Source of the DNA: M3007 sp037445225
Lineage (GTDB): Bacteria; Bacteroidota; Bacteroidia; Chitinophagales; Saprospiraceae
Length of the DNA stretch: 64,000 nt
Assembly (NCBI GenBank): GCA_037445225.1
Contig: JBBIKW010000016.1
Span: forward strand, 1-64,000
Direction of reading: 5' to 3'
The position numbers and the translations under genes were made by a program. The notes under the pieces were generated by a model. It saw nothing but the letters and a program-made list of their open reading frames with translations. It was not told the origin of the DNA and searched no databases. Position 1 is the first letter of the stretch. The number at the start of each line of letters is the position of its first letter. Below are positions 35,022-44,426 of this stretch, in pieces.

Positions 35022-36569
35022 ATGCTAGATCGAGAAGACCACCAAAAAGGCAAGCGCGCCTCTAAGCGGGGCGGTGAGGCGCGCAGCGCGCAGGCGGGCG
35101 GCGAGGGACTTTTCAACTATGTGTTTGGAAAAGTTCCGCCGCAAGCGCTTGAATTAGAGGAAGCTGTCTTGGGCGCGTTAATGTTGGGGCGCGATGCCCT
35201 GCCGATAGTGATGGACATTTTGCGCCCAGAAAGTTTTTATCACGAGGCGCACCAGATCATCTACCGCGCCATCATTCGCCTTTTTGAGCACTCGCATCCG
35301 GTAGACCTGCTCACGGTAGCGGAGGAGCTGCGCAAGAGCGGGGAGTTGGAGCGCGTGGGCGGAGCCTATCGGCTGGCGGAGCTGACCAATCGGGTGGCCT
35401 CGGCAGCGAACGTGGAGTACCATGCGCGTATCATTGCCCAAAAGCACATCCTGCGCGAGCTCATCCGCCTGAGCACCCAAACCCTGAAGGAAGCCTATGA
35501 AGAGACGACCGACGTCTTCAACTTGCTGGACGACACGGAAAAGGCGCTGTTCAGCATCACGCAGAACAACTTAGGGCGTACGGTAGAAAGCATGGGCGTG
35601 CTCAGTGGGCGCGTCCTGCGGCAATTGGAGGAGCTCGCCCAAAAGAGCGATGGGCTCACGGGTGTGCCTTCCGGTTTTACGGACTTAGACCGGCTGACTT
35701 CCGGATGGCAGCCCTCCGACCTGATCATCATCGCGGCGCGTCCGGCAATGGGTAAGACGGCCTGTGTGCTGACTATGGCGCTCAATGCTGCCCGCGATTT
35801 CAACATTCCGGTAGCCCTCTTCTCGCTGGAGATGTCGAGCACCCAGCTGGTTCAGCGCCTCATCTCCATGGTCTGCGAAGTGCCGAGTGCCAAGATGCGC
35901 AGCGGCCGCTTGGACGACCACGAATGGCAACAGCTCCAGGCAGCGGTAGAGACGCTCTCTCGCCTGCCTATCTTCATCGACGACACCCCAAGCATCAACA
36001 TCTTCGAGTTGCGCGCCAAGTGTCGGCGCCTAAAAATTCAGCACAACATTCAGCTGGTGGTCATCGACTACCTGCAGCTGATGAGCGGCACGGGAGAGAG
36101 CCTCCGCAATGTCAACCGAGAACAGGAGATTGCCGGCATTTCGAGGGCGCTCAAGAACTTAGCCAAAGAACTCAACGTGCCGGTAATCGCGCTGTCGCAG
36201 TTGAGCCGAGCGGTGGAGGTGCGCGGCGGCACCAAGCGCCCGCAGCTGAGCGACCTGCGCGAGTCGGGCGCCATCGAGCAAGATGCGGACATCGTGGCTT
36301 TCCTATATCGCCCCGACTACTACGGCCTGTCGGAGGATGCCAACGGCATGCCGCTCAAGGGCATTACGGAATTTATCGTCGCCAAGCACCGGCATGGCGC
36401 TACCGACACCATCCGCCTGCGCTTTATCGACCGATTTGCCCGCTTCGAGCCAATAGGCGACCCGGCATTCGATCTCATCCGCGACCCTATCACCTCCGGT
36501 TTCTTGCCGGGCCAAATGTTCGAGTCCAAAATAAACCAGCCGCTGCCGCCCGAAGACATGCCCTTTTGA
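35022..36569 (+). CDS. dnaB: Replicative DNA helicase
   Basis: A 515-residue hexameric helicase that unwinds DNA at the replication fork. The N-terminal DnaB domain begins near residue 35 (PPQALELEEAVLGALML); the RecA-like motor has Walker A in ARPAMGKTACVLTM near residue 240, Walker B in LVVIDYLQLMSG near 345, and the arginine-rich SQLSRAVEVRGGTKRPQLSD. The first 30 residues are a basic extension (DHQKGKRASKRGGEARSA) that may be disordered. No intein is present. A good promoter precedes the gene. Confidence 0.97.
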   Translation: MLDREDHQKGKRASKRGGEARSAQAGGEGLFNYVFGKVPPQALELEEAVLGALMLGRDALPIVMDILRPESFYHEAHQIIYRAIIRLFEHSHPVDLLTVAEELRKSGELERVGGAYRLAELTNRVASAANVEYHARIIAQKHILRELIRLSTQTLKEAYEETTDVFNLLDDTEKALFSITQNNLGRTVESMGVLSGRVLRQLEELAQKSDGLTGVPSGFTDLDRLTSGWQPSDLIIIAARPAMGKTACVLTMALNAARDFNIPVALFSLEMSSTQLVQRLISMVCEVPSAKMRSGRLDDHEWQQLQAAVETLSRLPIFIDDTPSINIFELRAKCRRLKIQHNIQLVVIDYLQLMSGTGESLRNVNREQEIAGISRALKNLAKELNVPVIALSQLSRAVEVRGGTKRPQLSDLRESGAIEQDADIVAFLYRPDYYGLSEDANGMPLKGITEFIVAKHRHGATDTIRLRFIDRFARFEPIGDPAFDLIRDPITSGFLPGQMFESKINQPLPPEDMPF

Positions 36570-36654
36570 GCTTTTGGGAAAACGAGTAGCCATGGCCTCG
36601 TACTTTTGCGCCGGCCTCGCCTAAACAACAGCGGCGAAGAGCATTTCCATGCGT

Positions 36655-37737
36655 ATGAAAAAACACAATTTTTCCGCCGGCCCCGCCATCTTGCCGGCGG
36701 CCGTCTTGAAAGAGGCGGCCAAAGGCGCGCTCAACTACCAAGGCAGTGGGCTGAGCATCTTAGAGCTGAGCCACCGCGGGCCTGAGTTCACGGCCGTCAT
36801 CGAAGAGGCGACGGCCTTGGTACACGAACTGCTGGCCATACCGCCCGACAGCGGCTATCACGTGCTGTGGCTGACGGGAGGAGCGAGCACCCAGTTCTTC
36901 ATGGTGCCCATGAACCTCCTCGACAGCGACCAAATGGCGGCCTACGTAGATACCGGCACCTGGGCGAGCAAGGCCATCAAGGAGGCCCGCGCGTTTGGTC
37001 AGGTGGAGGTGTTGGCGTCCTCCAAAGAGCAGAACTACTCCTTCATTCCCAAAGGCTGGAAGGTGCCCAAACAAGCCCGCTACCTGCACATCACCAGCAA
37101 CAACACCATTTTCGGCACCCAATATCGGCGCTTCCCTAAGTCGCCCGTACCCATCGTATGCGACATGTCGTCCGACTTTTTGAGCCGGCCAATAGATGTG
37201 CGCTCGTTTGGATTGATTTACGCGGGTGCGCAAAAGAACCTCGGCCCTGCGGGTGTGACGGTTGTCGTGGTGCGCGAAGATATGCTCGGCGGTGTTCGCC
37301 GGCACTTGCCGACCATGCTCGACTATCGCACCTTCATCAAAGAGCGCTCTCTGTACAACACGCCGCCGGTGTTTCCCATCTACGTATCTATGCTGACCTT
37401 GCGCCGGCTCAAGCAGCTGGGCGGCACGAAGGCCATCGAGCGGCGCAACAAGGCCAAGGCCAAGTTGCTCTACGACGAGATCGACGCCAACCCGCTGTTT
37501 GTGGGCACGGCGGCTCGCGAAGACCGCTCTCTGATGAACGCTTGTTTTGTCATGGCGCCCGGTTACGAAGCTTTGGAGAAAGAGTTCTTGGCCGAGGCCG
37601 AAGCGGCCGGCATTGTCGGTTTGAAAGGCCATCGCTCTGTAGGCGGCTTTCGGGCTTCGATGTACAACGCGCTTCCCAAAAGCAGCGTACAGGTGTTAGT
37701 AGACGTCATGCGCGATTTTGCCCGCCGAAAAGGGTGA
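36655..37737 (+). CDS. serC: Phosphoserine aminotransferase
   Basis: A 360-residue PLP enzyme of serine synthesis that converts 3-phosphohydroxypyruvate and glutamate to phosphoserine; it can also act in vitamin B6 synthesis. The N-terminus KKHNFSAGPAILP, the LWLTGGASTQFFMVPMNLL stretch near 75, the PLP-lysine region LIYAGAQKNLGPAGV near 195 and GLKGHRSVGGFRASMYNAL near the end are family marks. The second ATG (36655) is chosen since it gives the usual SerC start; 36649 is possible. TACTTTTG at 36601-36608 may be its -7 element. pdxH, also a B6 gene, lies 1.6 kb downstream on the other strand. Confidence 0.96.
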   Translation: MKKHNFSAGPAILPAAVLKEAAKGALNYQGSGLSILELSHRGPEFTAVIEEATALVHELLAIPPDSGYHVLWLTGGASTQFFMVPMNLLDSDQMAAYVDTGTWASKAIKEARAFGQVEVLASSKEQNYSFIPKGWKVPKQARYLHITSNNTIFGTQYRRFPKSPVPIVCDMSSDFLSRPIDVRSFGLIYAGAQKNLGPAGVTVVVVREDMLGGVRRHLPTMLDYRTFIKERSLYNTPPVFPIYVSMLTLRRLKQLGGTKAIERRNKAKAKLLYDEIDANPLFVGTAAREDRSLMNACFVMAPGYEALEKEFLAEAEAAGIVGLKGHRSVGGFRASMYNALPKSSVQVLVDVMRDFARRKG

Positions 37738-37767
37738 GGGCGCTGGCATAAAAGAAAAGGTGAGGCA

Positions 37768-38547
37768 ATGGGCTTTTCCGAAGGGCTTTTTCGCGAAAAA
37801 ACGGTGCTCCTCACGGGTGGCGGAAGCGGCATTGGCTTAGAGATTGCGCGCCAGTTTTTGCTTTTGGGGGCGGAGGTATACATCGCTTCGCGCAAGGCGC
37901 AGCGCTTGGAAGCCGGCATGCGCGTCTTGCAGCCCCTGGGCATCGTGCACAGCTACCCCTTAGACATCCGAGAGCCCGAACAGGTGACGGGCTTGGCCCA
38001 ATTTATCGCCGAGCGCAGCGGTCGGTTGGATATTTTGGTCAACAATGCCGGAGGGCAGTTTCCCAGCCGCGCCGAGGACATCACTCCCAAGGGATGGCAG
38101 GCCGTCATCAACACCAACCTGAACGGGACGTGGTACGTTACGCAGGCGATGGCCAACCGCTTTTTCTTTGCCCAAGGGGCCGGCATCGTCGTCAACATCG
38201 TCGCCAACTATTACCGCGGCTTTCCGGGCATGGCGCACACGGGAGCAGCACGGGCTGGCGTTAGCAACCTCACCCAGTCGTTGGCCGTCGAATGGGCTCG
38301 ACGCGGCCTCCGCCTCAACTGCGTGGCGCCGGGCATTGTCCAAAGCAGCGGGTTAGAGCAGTACCCGCCGGAACTGCTGTCGGGCATTGCCGACCGCATC
38401 CCAATGAAGCGCTTGGGAACGGTGGAAGAGGTGGCATCTTTGGTGCTTTTTTTGGCCAGCCCTATGGCAACCTACATCACCGGAGAGACCATCTACGTGG
38501 ACGGAGGAGCCCATCTGTGGGGAGACATATGGCAGTACGGCGAATGA
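37768..38547 (+). CDS. SDR-family trans-2-enoyl-CoA reductase (PECR-like)
   Basis: A 259-residue short-chain dehydrogenase. The NAD(P)-binding start is TVLLTGGGSGIGLEIARQF and the NNAGG motif is intact. The canonical YxxxK is missing; the equivalent place reads HTGAARAGVSNLTQSLAVEW, the pattern found in peroxisomal trans-2-enoyl-CoA reductase and 2,4-dienoyl-CoA reductase relatives. It therefore probably reduces unsaturated acyl-CoAs rather than alcohols or ketones. The gene follows serC by 30 bases and its stop overlaps the next start (ATGA), so serC, this gene and the next may be one unit. Confidence 0.85.
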   Translation: MGFSEGLFREKTVLLTGGGSGIGLEIARQFLLLGAEVYIASRKAQRLEAGMRVLQPLGIVHSYPLDIREPEQVTGLAQFIAERSGRLDILVNNAGGQFPSRAEDITPKGWQAVINTNLNGTWYVTQAMANRFFFAQGAGIVVNIVANYYRGFPGMAHTGAARAGVSNLTQSLAVEWARRGLRLNCVAPGIVQSSGLEQYPPELLSGIADRIPMKRLGTVEEVASLVLFLASPMATYITGETIYVDGGAHLWGDIWQYGE

Positions 38548-39371
38548 ACCGACGGCTTTTTTGGATTTTGGGTGTCCTGAGTGCCCTACTTGGAACGCTT
38601 TCTGCCGTTGCCCAGTCTGATGCGGAAGCTTTAGTGCTGCGCAATAGTTTGCCGGTGCGAGCGCGCTTTGCTACAGCCGACAACTTGGGCAACCTGTACC
38701 TCATCACACCGCAAAACGCCGTAGAAAAATACGCCATAGATGGGCGCCTACTCGCCCGCTACACCAACAACCGGTCGGGAATGGCAAAGAGCATAGATGC
38801 TGCCAACCCGATGAAGGTGCTCGTCTGGTACGCCGACTTCCGCACGGTAGTTTTCTTGGACCGCAACCTGACGCCCTTAGGCACACTGAACCTCATCGAG
38901 GCGGGCTATCCCGAAGTGCGCACAGTGGGCGCTGCCGCAGACGGTCATCTTTGGATTTACGACGAGGTGACTTTCCAGCTCAAGAAAATTAGCCCAGAGG
39001 GCGCCCTTTTGGCGGAGAGCCCTCAGCTAAACGCATTGCTCGCCGAGCGATTACCCATCGATAGGCTGTGCGACGACGGCAGTCAGGTGTATGCCTTTAG
39101 TGCACAGCACGGCCTCCTCCTTTTCGACAGCTACGGCCAGTTCCGACACCGCATCCCTGTAGCGGATGCGTCAACTTGCGTCGCGGCAACAGACCGTATT
39201 CGGTGTTTGACGCCGGGCTGCTTGCTCCTGCTCGACCCCGTGCGGCTGACGGAGCACCGCCTGCCCTTGCCGTCCGCTGCGATCGAGCAGCAGGCTGAGG
39301 TTTGGCTCGCAGAAAAGCAGCTGTTGCTACAGCGCCCAGGTTCGATGGACATCTGGGAGTGGCCCGATTAG
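38544..39371 (+). CDS. Exported protein, probable beta-propeller, unknown function
   Basis: A 275-residue protein with a signal peptide (LFWILGVLSALLGTLSAVAQ). The body has repeated strands of the kind ATADNLGNLYLITPQNAVEK and GAAADGHLWIYDEVTFQLKK, suggesting a small beta-propeller (NHL or PQQ-like), with no catalytic motif. The ATG at 38544 overlaps the stop codon of the reductase, which fits translational coupling; an ATG five codons earlier is also possible. The last four bases overlap the convergent pdxH gene. Homologues are typically unannotated Bacteroidota periplasmic proteins. Confidence 0.75.
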   Translation: MNRRLFWILGVLSALLGTLSAVAQSDAEALVLRNSLPVRARFATADNLGNLYLITPQNAVEKYAIDGRLLARYTNNRSGMAKSIDAANPMKVLVWYADFRTVVFLDRNLTPLGTLNLIEAGYPEVRTVGAAADGHLWIYDEVTFQLKKISPEGALLAESPQLNALLAERLPIDRLCDDGSQVYAFSAQHGLLLFDSYGQFRHRIPVADASTCVAATDRIRCLTPGCLLLLDPVRLTEHRLPLPSAAIEQQAEVWLAEKQLLLQRPGSMDIWEWPD

Positions 39372-40027
39372 GGCGCTAATCGCGCAATGCGCCATCCCTG
39401 CTCTAAGCGCGCATAGCAAATGCGGTCGTGCAGGCGGCTCGGACGCCCCTGCCAAAACTCGAAATAGTGAGGTGCGACGCGGTAGCCTCCCCAAAAAGGC
39501 GGCAACGGCAGAACCTCGTCGTGTACAAACTGCTCGCTCATCTCTCGGTAGCGTTGCTCGACCACCTGGCGCCCGGCGATGACCTTACTCTGTGGGCTGG
39601 CCCAAGCGCCGATTTGACTTTCCCTGGGGCGACTTTGAAAGTAGGTGGCCGACTCCTCAGCGGAAAGGCGTTCCGTTCGACCCTCGATGCGCACCTGGCG
39701 CTCCAGCTCGGGCCAAAAAAATAGGAGCGCAGCCCAAGGGTTTTCCCACAGCTCGGCGCCCTTGCGGCTTTCGTAGTTGGTGTAGAAGACGAGGCCGCGG
39801 TGGTCTAAGCCTTTGAGCAACACTACGCGCGCGCTGGGGCGACCCTCCGACGTCGCCGTAGCCAGCGTCATGGCGTTTGGCTCGGGCAGCTGGGCTGCCA
39901 TAGCTTGTTGCAACCAGTGCTGTAATTGCGCGAAAGGATCGGCATCGACGTCCTCCTCTGAAAGCGCAGCCATCGCGTAGTCGCGCCGCAAGGCTGCCAA
40001 CTCCTCGCTTATCCCGGAAATAGCCAT
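39368..40027 (-). CDS. pdxH: Pyridoxamine 5'-phosphate oxidase
   Basis: A 219-residue FMN enzyme that oxidises pyridoxine or pyridoxamine phosphate to pyridoxal phosphate. Family marks: RVVLLKGLDHRGLVFYTNYE with the FMN-binding residues, RKGAELWENPWAALLFFWP, the Q(V)RIEG strand and the C-terminal RLHDRICYARLEQGWRIARL. The ATG at 40027 is preferred because CAAAAGTA at 40047-40054 (TACTTTTG on the minus strand) places a promoter between it and the ATG at 40084, and because PdxH normally begins with a helix like this one. Confidence 0.94.
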   Translation of the reverse strand: MAISGISEELAALRRDYAMAALSEEDVDADPFAQLQHWLQQAMAAQLPEPNAMTLATATSEGRPSARVVLLKGLDHRGLVFYTNYESRKGAELWENPWAALLFFWPELERQVRIEGRTERLSAEESATYFQSRPRESQIGAWASPQSKVIAGRQVVEQRYREMSEQFVHDEVLPLPPFWGGYRVAPHYFEFWQGRPSRLHDRICYARLEQGWRIARLAP

Positions 40028-40046
40028 ATCGTCGTTACTTTGGAGC

Positions 40047-40054
40047 CAAAAGTA
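40047..40054 (-). promoter_or_regulatory. Candidate -7 element of pdxH
   Basis: On the minus strand this is TACTTTTG, matching TAnnTTTG, 20 bases before the chosen start. It supports that start over a longer one. Confidence 0.35.
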
Positions 40055-40086
40055 CGCCGAAACGCGGACGTAGCCCATCGACACGC

Positions 40087-41001
40087 ATGGATTGGACTGC
40101 CGCTCTTCGACAATTCGACAGCTTTCTGCGGTTGGAGCGCTCCGTGAGCGAGCACACGTTAGCTGCCTACATGGCCGATGTCAGAAAATTTACCCAATAT
40201 CTGGACTTGGCAGGCGTAGTGCGCTCGCCGCTCGAGGTGCACGCCGACGACGTCCGGCACTTTGTCGGTTGGCTCAGCGACTTAGGCTTAGAGGCCAGCT
40301 CCCAGGCGCGTATCTTGTCGGGCTTGCGCGCCTTTTATCGGTTTTTGATGCTCGAAGATAAGGTGGCGGAGGACCCCACAGAGCCGATAGCAATGCCGCG
40401 CTTGCACAGTGGGCTGCCGCAAGTACTGTCGGTGAACGAGGTAGAGCGGTTGCTCAGCAGCATTGCAGTCGACACGCCGTTGGGCCTGCGCAATCGCGCT
40501 ATGGTGGAAACCCTTTACGCCTGCGGCTTGCGTGTAAGCGAGTTGGTGCAGTTGCGCTCCGCGGACCTCTTCTTGTCGGCCGGCTTCATCAAAGTGCGCG
40601 GCAAAGGCCACAAGGAGCGTTTTATTCCCATTGGGCCCCAGCCCGCTCGCATCGTGCAGCAATATTTGGAAGAGGTGCGCCCTACCCTGCCCATTCAGCC
40701 CGGCCACGAGCCCTTCGTCTTTCTCAACCGGCGCGGCGCGCGCATGAGCCGCGTCATGGTGTTCTTGCTGGTAAAAAAACTGGCCTTGCAGGCCGGTATT
40801 TCTAAAAACATCAGCCCCCATACTTTTCGCCACTCGTTCGCTACCCATCTGGTCGAGGGCGGAGCTGACCTGAAGGCCGTACAGGACATGTTGGGCCACG
40901 AAAGCATTACGACGACGGAGATATACACTCATTTGGACGCTGAATACCTCAAAGAGACGATTTACCTCTATCATCCGCGGCTACACTTCGATAAGCCGTA
41001 A
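40087..41001 (+). CDS. xerD: Site-specific tyrosine recombinase XerD
   Basis: A 304-residue recombinase that resolves chromosome dimers at dif with a partner. The N-terminal SAM-like domain (LRQFDSFLRLERSVSEHTLA) is followed by the catalytic domain with the first arginine in YACGLRVSELVQL, the HTFRHSFATHLVEGG box, LGHESITTTEIYTH and the nucleophile tyrosine therein. The length is that of XerC/XerD and the start is normal. No integrase-type context or attachment site is seen nearby, which supports the housekeeping role. Confidence 0.93.
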   Translation: MDWTAALRQFDSFLRLERSVSEHTLAAYMADVRKFTQYLDLAGVVRSPLEVHADDVRHFVGWLSDLGLEASSQARILSGLRAFYRFLMLEDKVAEDPTEPIAMPRLHSGLPQVLSVNEVERLLSSIAVDTPLGLRNRAMVETLYACGLRVSELVQLRSADLFLSAGFIKVRGKGHKERFIPIGPQPARIVQQYLEEVRPTLPIQPGHEPFVFLNRRGARMSRVMVFLLVKKLALQAGISKNISPHTFRHSFATHLVEGGADLKAVQDMLGHESITTTEIYTHLDAEYLKETIYLYHPRLHFDKP

Positions 41002-41044
41002 GGCTGCGGCCGCTAGAGTGTGCCTTCGCCCTAAGTGCGCGGTC

Positions 41045-41728
41045 TTAGTTGGTCGCAGTAGCAGTGTCGCCCGACGCAGAAGCACTGTTTCTCTCCTCGC
41101 GAGCGAGCGCCCTGCTCCAAGCAAAATAGCCGGAAACAGCTAACGCCAAGAAGACGAGGTACTGTAAGGCAGTGAATACAAAGCCCTTGACAAAATAGAG
41201 TGGGATTGCTGCTATGTTGGTAGCTATCCACCAAAGCCAATTTTCCAGTTTCTTGCGCGTCAGGAGCCACATGGCCGTATAGGCTGTAGCGGAGGCAAAG
41301 CTGTCGGCTACCGGTACAGTGCTGTCGGTCCACGCAGCGAGCACGCCGTACAGCACCAACCAGGCAACGCCGAAAAAGAGCAGGGCTGCTAGCCATTCCG
41401 ATGGCGTGGCGCGGGTGATGCGCAGCTGAGGGCGCCCTTCGCGCTTTTTCGACCACATTGCCCAGCCCACTACGCCCATCACTGTGTAGTACAGATTTAC
41501 GCTGGCTTCGGCGTAAAGCCCGGCCACGACGCTCAGGTAGATGTACAGCGCCGTGTTCACCAAGCCGGTGGGATATACCCAGATGCTTCGCTGTCGAGAA
41601 AAGACGACGCTGGTGATGCCAAAGAATACCGCGACAAATTCTACGGCGGAAGTCTGGCGTATGCCTGAAACGAGCTGCTGGGCGATATCCTGCAGGAATG
41701 CGTGCATAGCGGCGCGAAAAAACGGCAT
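41045..41728 (-). CDS. pnuC: Nicotinamide riboside transporter PnuC
   Basis: A 227-residue inner-membrane protein with about seven hydrophobic helices. Its core has the PnuC signatures, including SIWVYPTGLVNTALYIYL, NLYYTVMGVVGWAMW and ENWLWWIATNIAAIPLYFVK. It imports nicotinamide riboside or a related vitamin for NAD synthesis. Its start codon directly abuts the stop of the upstream permease gene, so they are cotranscribed. An alternative start seven codons in (41707) would drop a short hydrophobic leader. No nadR-type kinase is adjacent. Confidence 0.92.
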   Translation of the reverse strand: MPFFRAAMHAFLQDIAQQLVSGIRQTSAVEFVAVFFGITSVVFSRQRSIWVYPTGLVNTALYIYLSVVAGLYAEASVNLYYTVMGVVGWAMWSKKREGRPQLRITRATPSEWLAALLFFGVAWLVLYGVLAAWTDSTVPVADSFASATAYTAMWLLTRKKLENWLWWIATNIAAIPLYFVKGFVFTALQYLVFLALAVSGYFAWSRALAREERNSASASGDTATATN

Positions 41729-44299
41729 TTACTCCTCTTGGCGCAACACTTCTAAGGGCGGGCGGTGCAATGCGGAGCGGCTTCCCACTAAACCAATAAC
41801 CAGCGCAGCCAATGCAACAGCGCCCGCCGTGAGCAGTAGAGGGCCTGCCTTTGGATAGAAGGGCATCTGGAAGACCCACTGTGCCAGCGCCCAGGTGCTG
41901 AGTAAGGAAAGCCCGGTACCTACGGCGCAGGCCAACAGACCGATTAGGATATACTCTACTGCGGCTATTTGCAGCACCGTGCGCCCGTTGGCGCCCAAGG
42001 TGCGCAGCAGGACGCTTTCGCGCAGGCGCGCATAACGGCTTTGGTAGATGGCGCTGAGCAAGACGAGAAAGCCGGTCAGTAAGCTAAACATCGCCATGAA
42101 ACGCACGATAAAGGATACCTTGCTCAAGATTTCATCGGCGGCCTGGAGGATTTGAGTGAGGTCGATGGCGGAAACGTTAGGAAATCGGCGCACCAGCTCC
42201 GACTGGAAGGCAGCGCTCTGGGCTGGGCTTTCTACTCGCGACACGACGACATGCGTCTGCGGAGCAGCTTCCACCACGCCGGAGGGGAAAACGATCATAA
42301 AGTTGGTCTGCAGGCGGTTGAACTCAACGCGGCGCACACTGCCCACTTCGGCCTCCAAGGGAACGCCCTGCACGTTGAACGTCAGGCGCGAGCCGATGCG
42401 CGCCTGGAGCGCGCGCTGCAGGTTTTCGGAGATGGAAACGCGCACCGGTTGACCCGCTCGGTGACGGCCGGTCCAGCGCCCTGCTACAATGCGCTCGCTG
42501 TCGGTGAGGGTGTCGCGAAAGGTCACCCGAAACTCGCGCTCCCATACCCAGCGGGCTATTCCTTTCGGGCGAGCAGCGCGGCGCATCCAGCCCACACTGG
42601 CCTGCTCTGCGGGAGGCTGCTCCTGTCGGCCTTTGCCGTCTACGCGGTCGATGCGAACCGCTACTATGGGTACTTGTTGGAGAAGGGGCATGCCTTGCTG
42701 GCGCACGAAGTCTGCAACGGCCCTCTTTTGATCGGGCTGAATATCGAAGAGGATGAGGTTGGGTTGGTTTTCACTGTTGGCCCATTCGAGGCGCTGCAAG
42801 AGCAAGTCCTGCGTTAGAAACAGCGTACTCAGTAGGAGCACGCCCGCGCCGATGGTGACGACGAGCAGAGTGGTCTGATTGTTGGGGCGAAACAGATTGG
42901 CGATGCCCTGTCGCCATACATACGGCCATCGCCGAGGGAAAAAGCGCCGCAGCCCTGCCATGAAGAGGCGCGCCGTCGCCCACAGCAAACCCAAAGCCGC
43001 CGCCATGCCGACCAGAAAACCGAGGGTCTGCTCTACCTCGCCCAACATGTGGAATGTCATTCCTCCAATGGTCGCGCCTATGCCCGCATAGATGCCGACG
43101 AGCATGCCATTAGAGGCGGTAGTTGAGACGTCCTCCACAGCTGCGCGCAGGGAGCGCAAGGGAGAAACGTGCAAAACCTCTGCCAACGGCCGCAGCGAAA
43201 ACAACAGCGCCGTAAGCACGCCCATCGCTACCCCTTGAGCAACGGCCGACCAAGCGATATCGGTGCTGAGCTGCTCTATGGGCAGAAAGTCGCCGATCAG
43301 CAGCGGTAATGCCTTTTGCAGCAGCCCGCCTAAGAGGGCTCCTGCCGCCGAGCTAACCAAGGCAATGCCGACGATCTGGATCAGAAAGATCAGAAAGGCC
43401 TGCTTGCTGCTGGCTCCCAAGCAACGGAGGATAGCTACTAAGGGCATTTTCTCGCGCAGATACAGGTGTACGGCGCTGCTCACGCCCAGTGCACCTAAGA
43501 GCAAGGCCACAAATGCTACTAAGTTGAGAAAGCCGGCAAAGCGGTCGAACACCTCTCCGAGCGTTTCTCGGTTGCTCTGCACCGTCTCCCAGTCCAGCCC
43601 CACTCGTTGAAGCGGTTTTTCCAAATCGCTCAACAGTTGCTTCAACACGGCGGCATTGGGCACGCGGACGTAATACTGGTACCAGACGCGACTTCCCTTT
43701 TGCAAGAGGTCTGTGGCCGGCAGCTGGCTCATCGGGATGAAGGCCGTAGGGGCCAATGCCGAGCCGATACCGGCGCGTCCGGGGCGGGAGAGCAGGTCTC
43801 CGGCGATGACGAAAGACTGTCGACCGATGCGCACCGAGTCGCCGATGCGCGTGTGGAACTGCAACAGCAGGCTGTGTTCCAACAGGGCGCGAGGTTGCCC
43901 ACCTTGCGCATAGGTTCTCCACACGTCGGGTGGGTCGCTCTTCCACTGTCCGTAGAAAGGGTAGGCGGGATCGGCCGCGCGCACGTTGACCAAGCGCGTG
44001 CCGTTGCTGTTGGGGAAATAGACCATACTCAGCAGGTTGAACACCCGCGCCACCTCCACACCTTGCGCCGCTTGTAGGCGTTGGTATATCGTGTCCGGCA
44101 GTGGGAAATTCCCTTGAATGAGCAGGTCGGCCCCAAGCAGGTCGCGCGCTTCGCGCTCCACGTCGGCCCGCAAGTTTTCGCTCAAGTTGCGCACTGCCGT
44201 CAGCGCCGCCACACCCGCTACAATAGCCGAAACAAACAGGAAAAGTCGCGCGCGACTGCGCCTGCTGTCGCGCCAAGCCATCTTCCAGACAAAGGTCAT
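41729..44299 (-). CDS. FtsX-family ABC transporter permease (YbbP-like)
   Basis: An 856-residue permease with two FtsX-like halves and about ten membrane helices. The N-terminus (MTFVWKMAWRDSRRSRARLF) begins a first helix followed by a MacB-type periplasmic domain; helix clusters occur at about 250-440 and 720-850. Such proteins act with an ATPase of the LolD/YbbA type in lipoprotein release or lysophospholipase/toxin export. No ATPase gene is adjacent, which is unusual, so the partner must be encoded elsewhere. The ATG at 44299 is preferred to 44326 since it places the conserved WKMAWRD start at the N-terminus. Confidence 0.88.
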   Translation of the reverse strand: MTFVWKMAWRDSRRSRARLFLFVSAIVAGVAALTAVRNLSENLRADVEREARDLLGADLLIQGNFPLPDTIYQRLQAAQGVEVARVFNLLSMVYFPNSNGTRLVNVRAADPAYPFYGQWKSDPPDVWRTYAQGGQPRALLEHSLLLQFHTRIGDSVRIGRQSFVIAGDLLSRPGRAGIGSALAPTAFIPMSQLPATDLLQKGSRVWYQYYVRVPNAAVLKQLLSDLEKPLQRVGLDWETVQSNRETLGEVFDRFAGFLNLVAFVALLLGALGVSSAVHLYLREKMPLVAILRCLGASSKQAFLIFLIQIVGIALVSSAAGALLGGLLQKALPLLIGDFLPIEQLSTDIAWSAVAQGVAMGVLTALLFSLRPLAEVLHVSPLRSLRAAVEDVSTTASNGMLVGIYAGIGATIGGMTFHMLGEVEQTLGFLVGMAAALGLLWATARLFMAGLRRFFPRRWPYVWRQGIANLFRPNNQTTLLVVTIGAGVLLLSTLFLTQDLLLQRLEWANSENQPNLILFDIQPDQKRAVADFVRQQGMPLLQQVPIVAVRIDRVDGKGRQEQPPAEQASVGWMRRAARPKGIARWVWEREFRVTFRDTLTDSERIVAGRWTGRHRAGQPVRVSISENLQRALQARIGSRLTFNVQGVPLEAEVGSVRRVEFNRLQTNFMIVFPSGVVEAAPQTHVVVSRVESPAQSAAFQSELVRRFPNVSAIDLTQILQAADEILSKVSFIVRFMAMFSLLTGFLVLLSAIYQSRYARLRESVLLRTLGANGRTVLQIAAVEYILIGLLACAVGTGLSLLSTWALAQWVFQMPFYPKAGPLLLTAGAVALAALVIGLVGSRSALHRPPLEVLRQEE

Positions 44300-44426
44300 A
44301 GGCAACCGACGGTGCACCATAGGCATACTTCAACAAGCAAGGCAGGTAATCGTTCGTCAAAACAACCCTTCGACAGGAAGCGAAAAAAAGCGACTTTTGT
44401 CCTGGCGCGGGCTAAGGAATATTTCT

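Noticed and set aside
36760..37632. 290-codon minus-strand frame
   Set aside because: It lies wholly antisense to serC, whose motifs and codon use are clear; the frame is open only because of the GC-rich codons of the real gene.
40087..41001. Tyrosine recombinase as integrase of a mobile element
   Set aside because: Length and all motifs fit XerD, both flanks are housekeeping genes, and no attachment-site repeat is seen.
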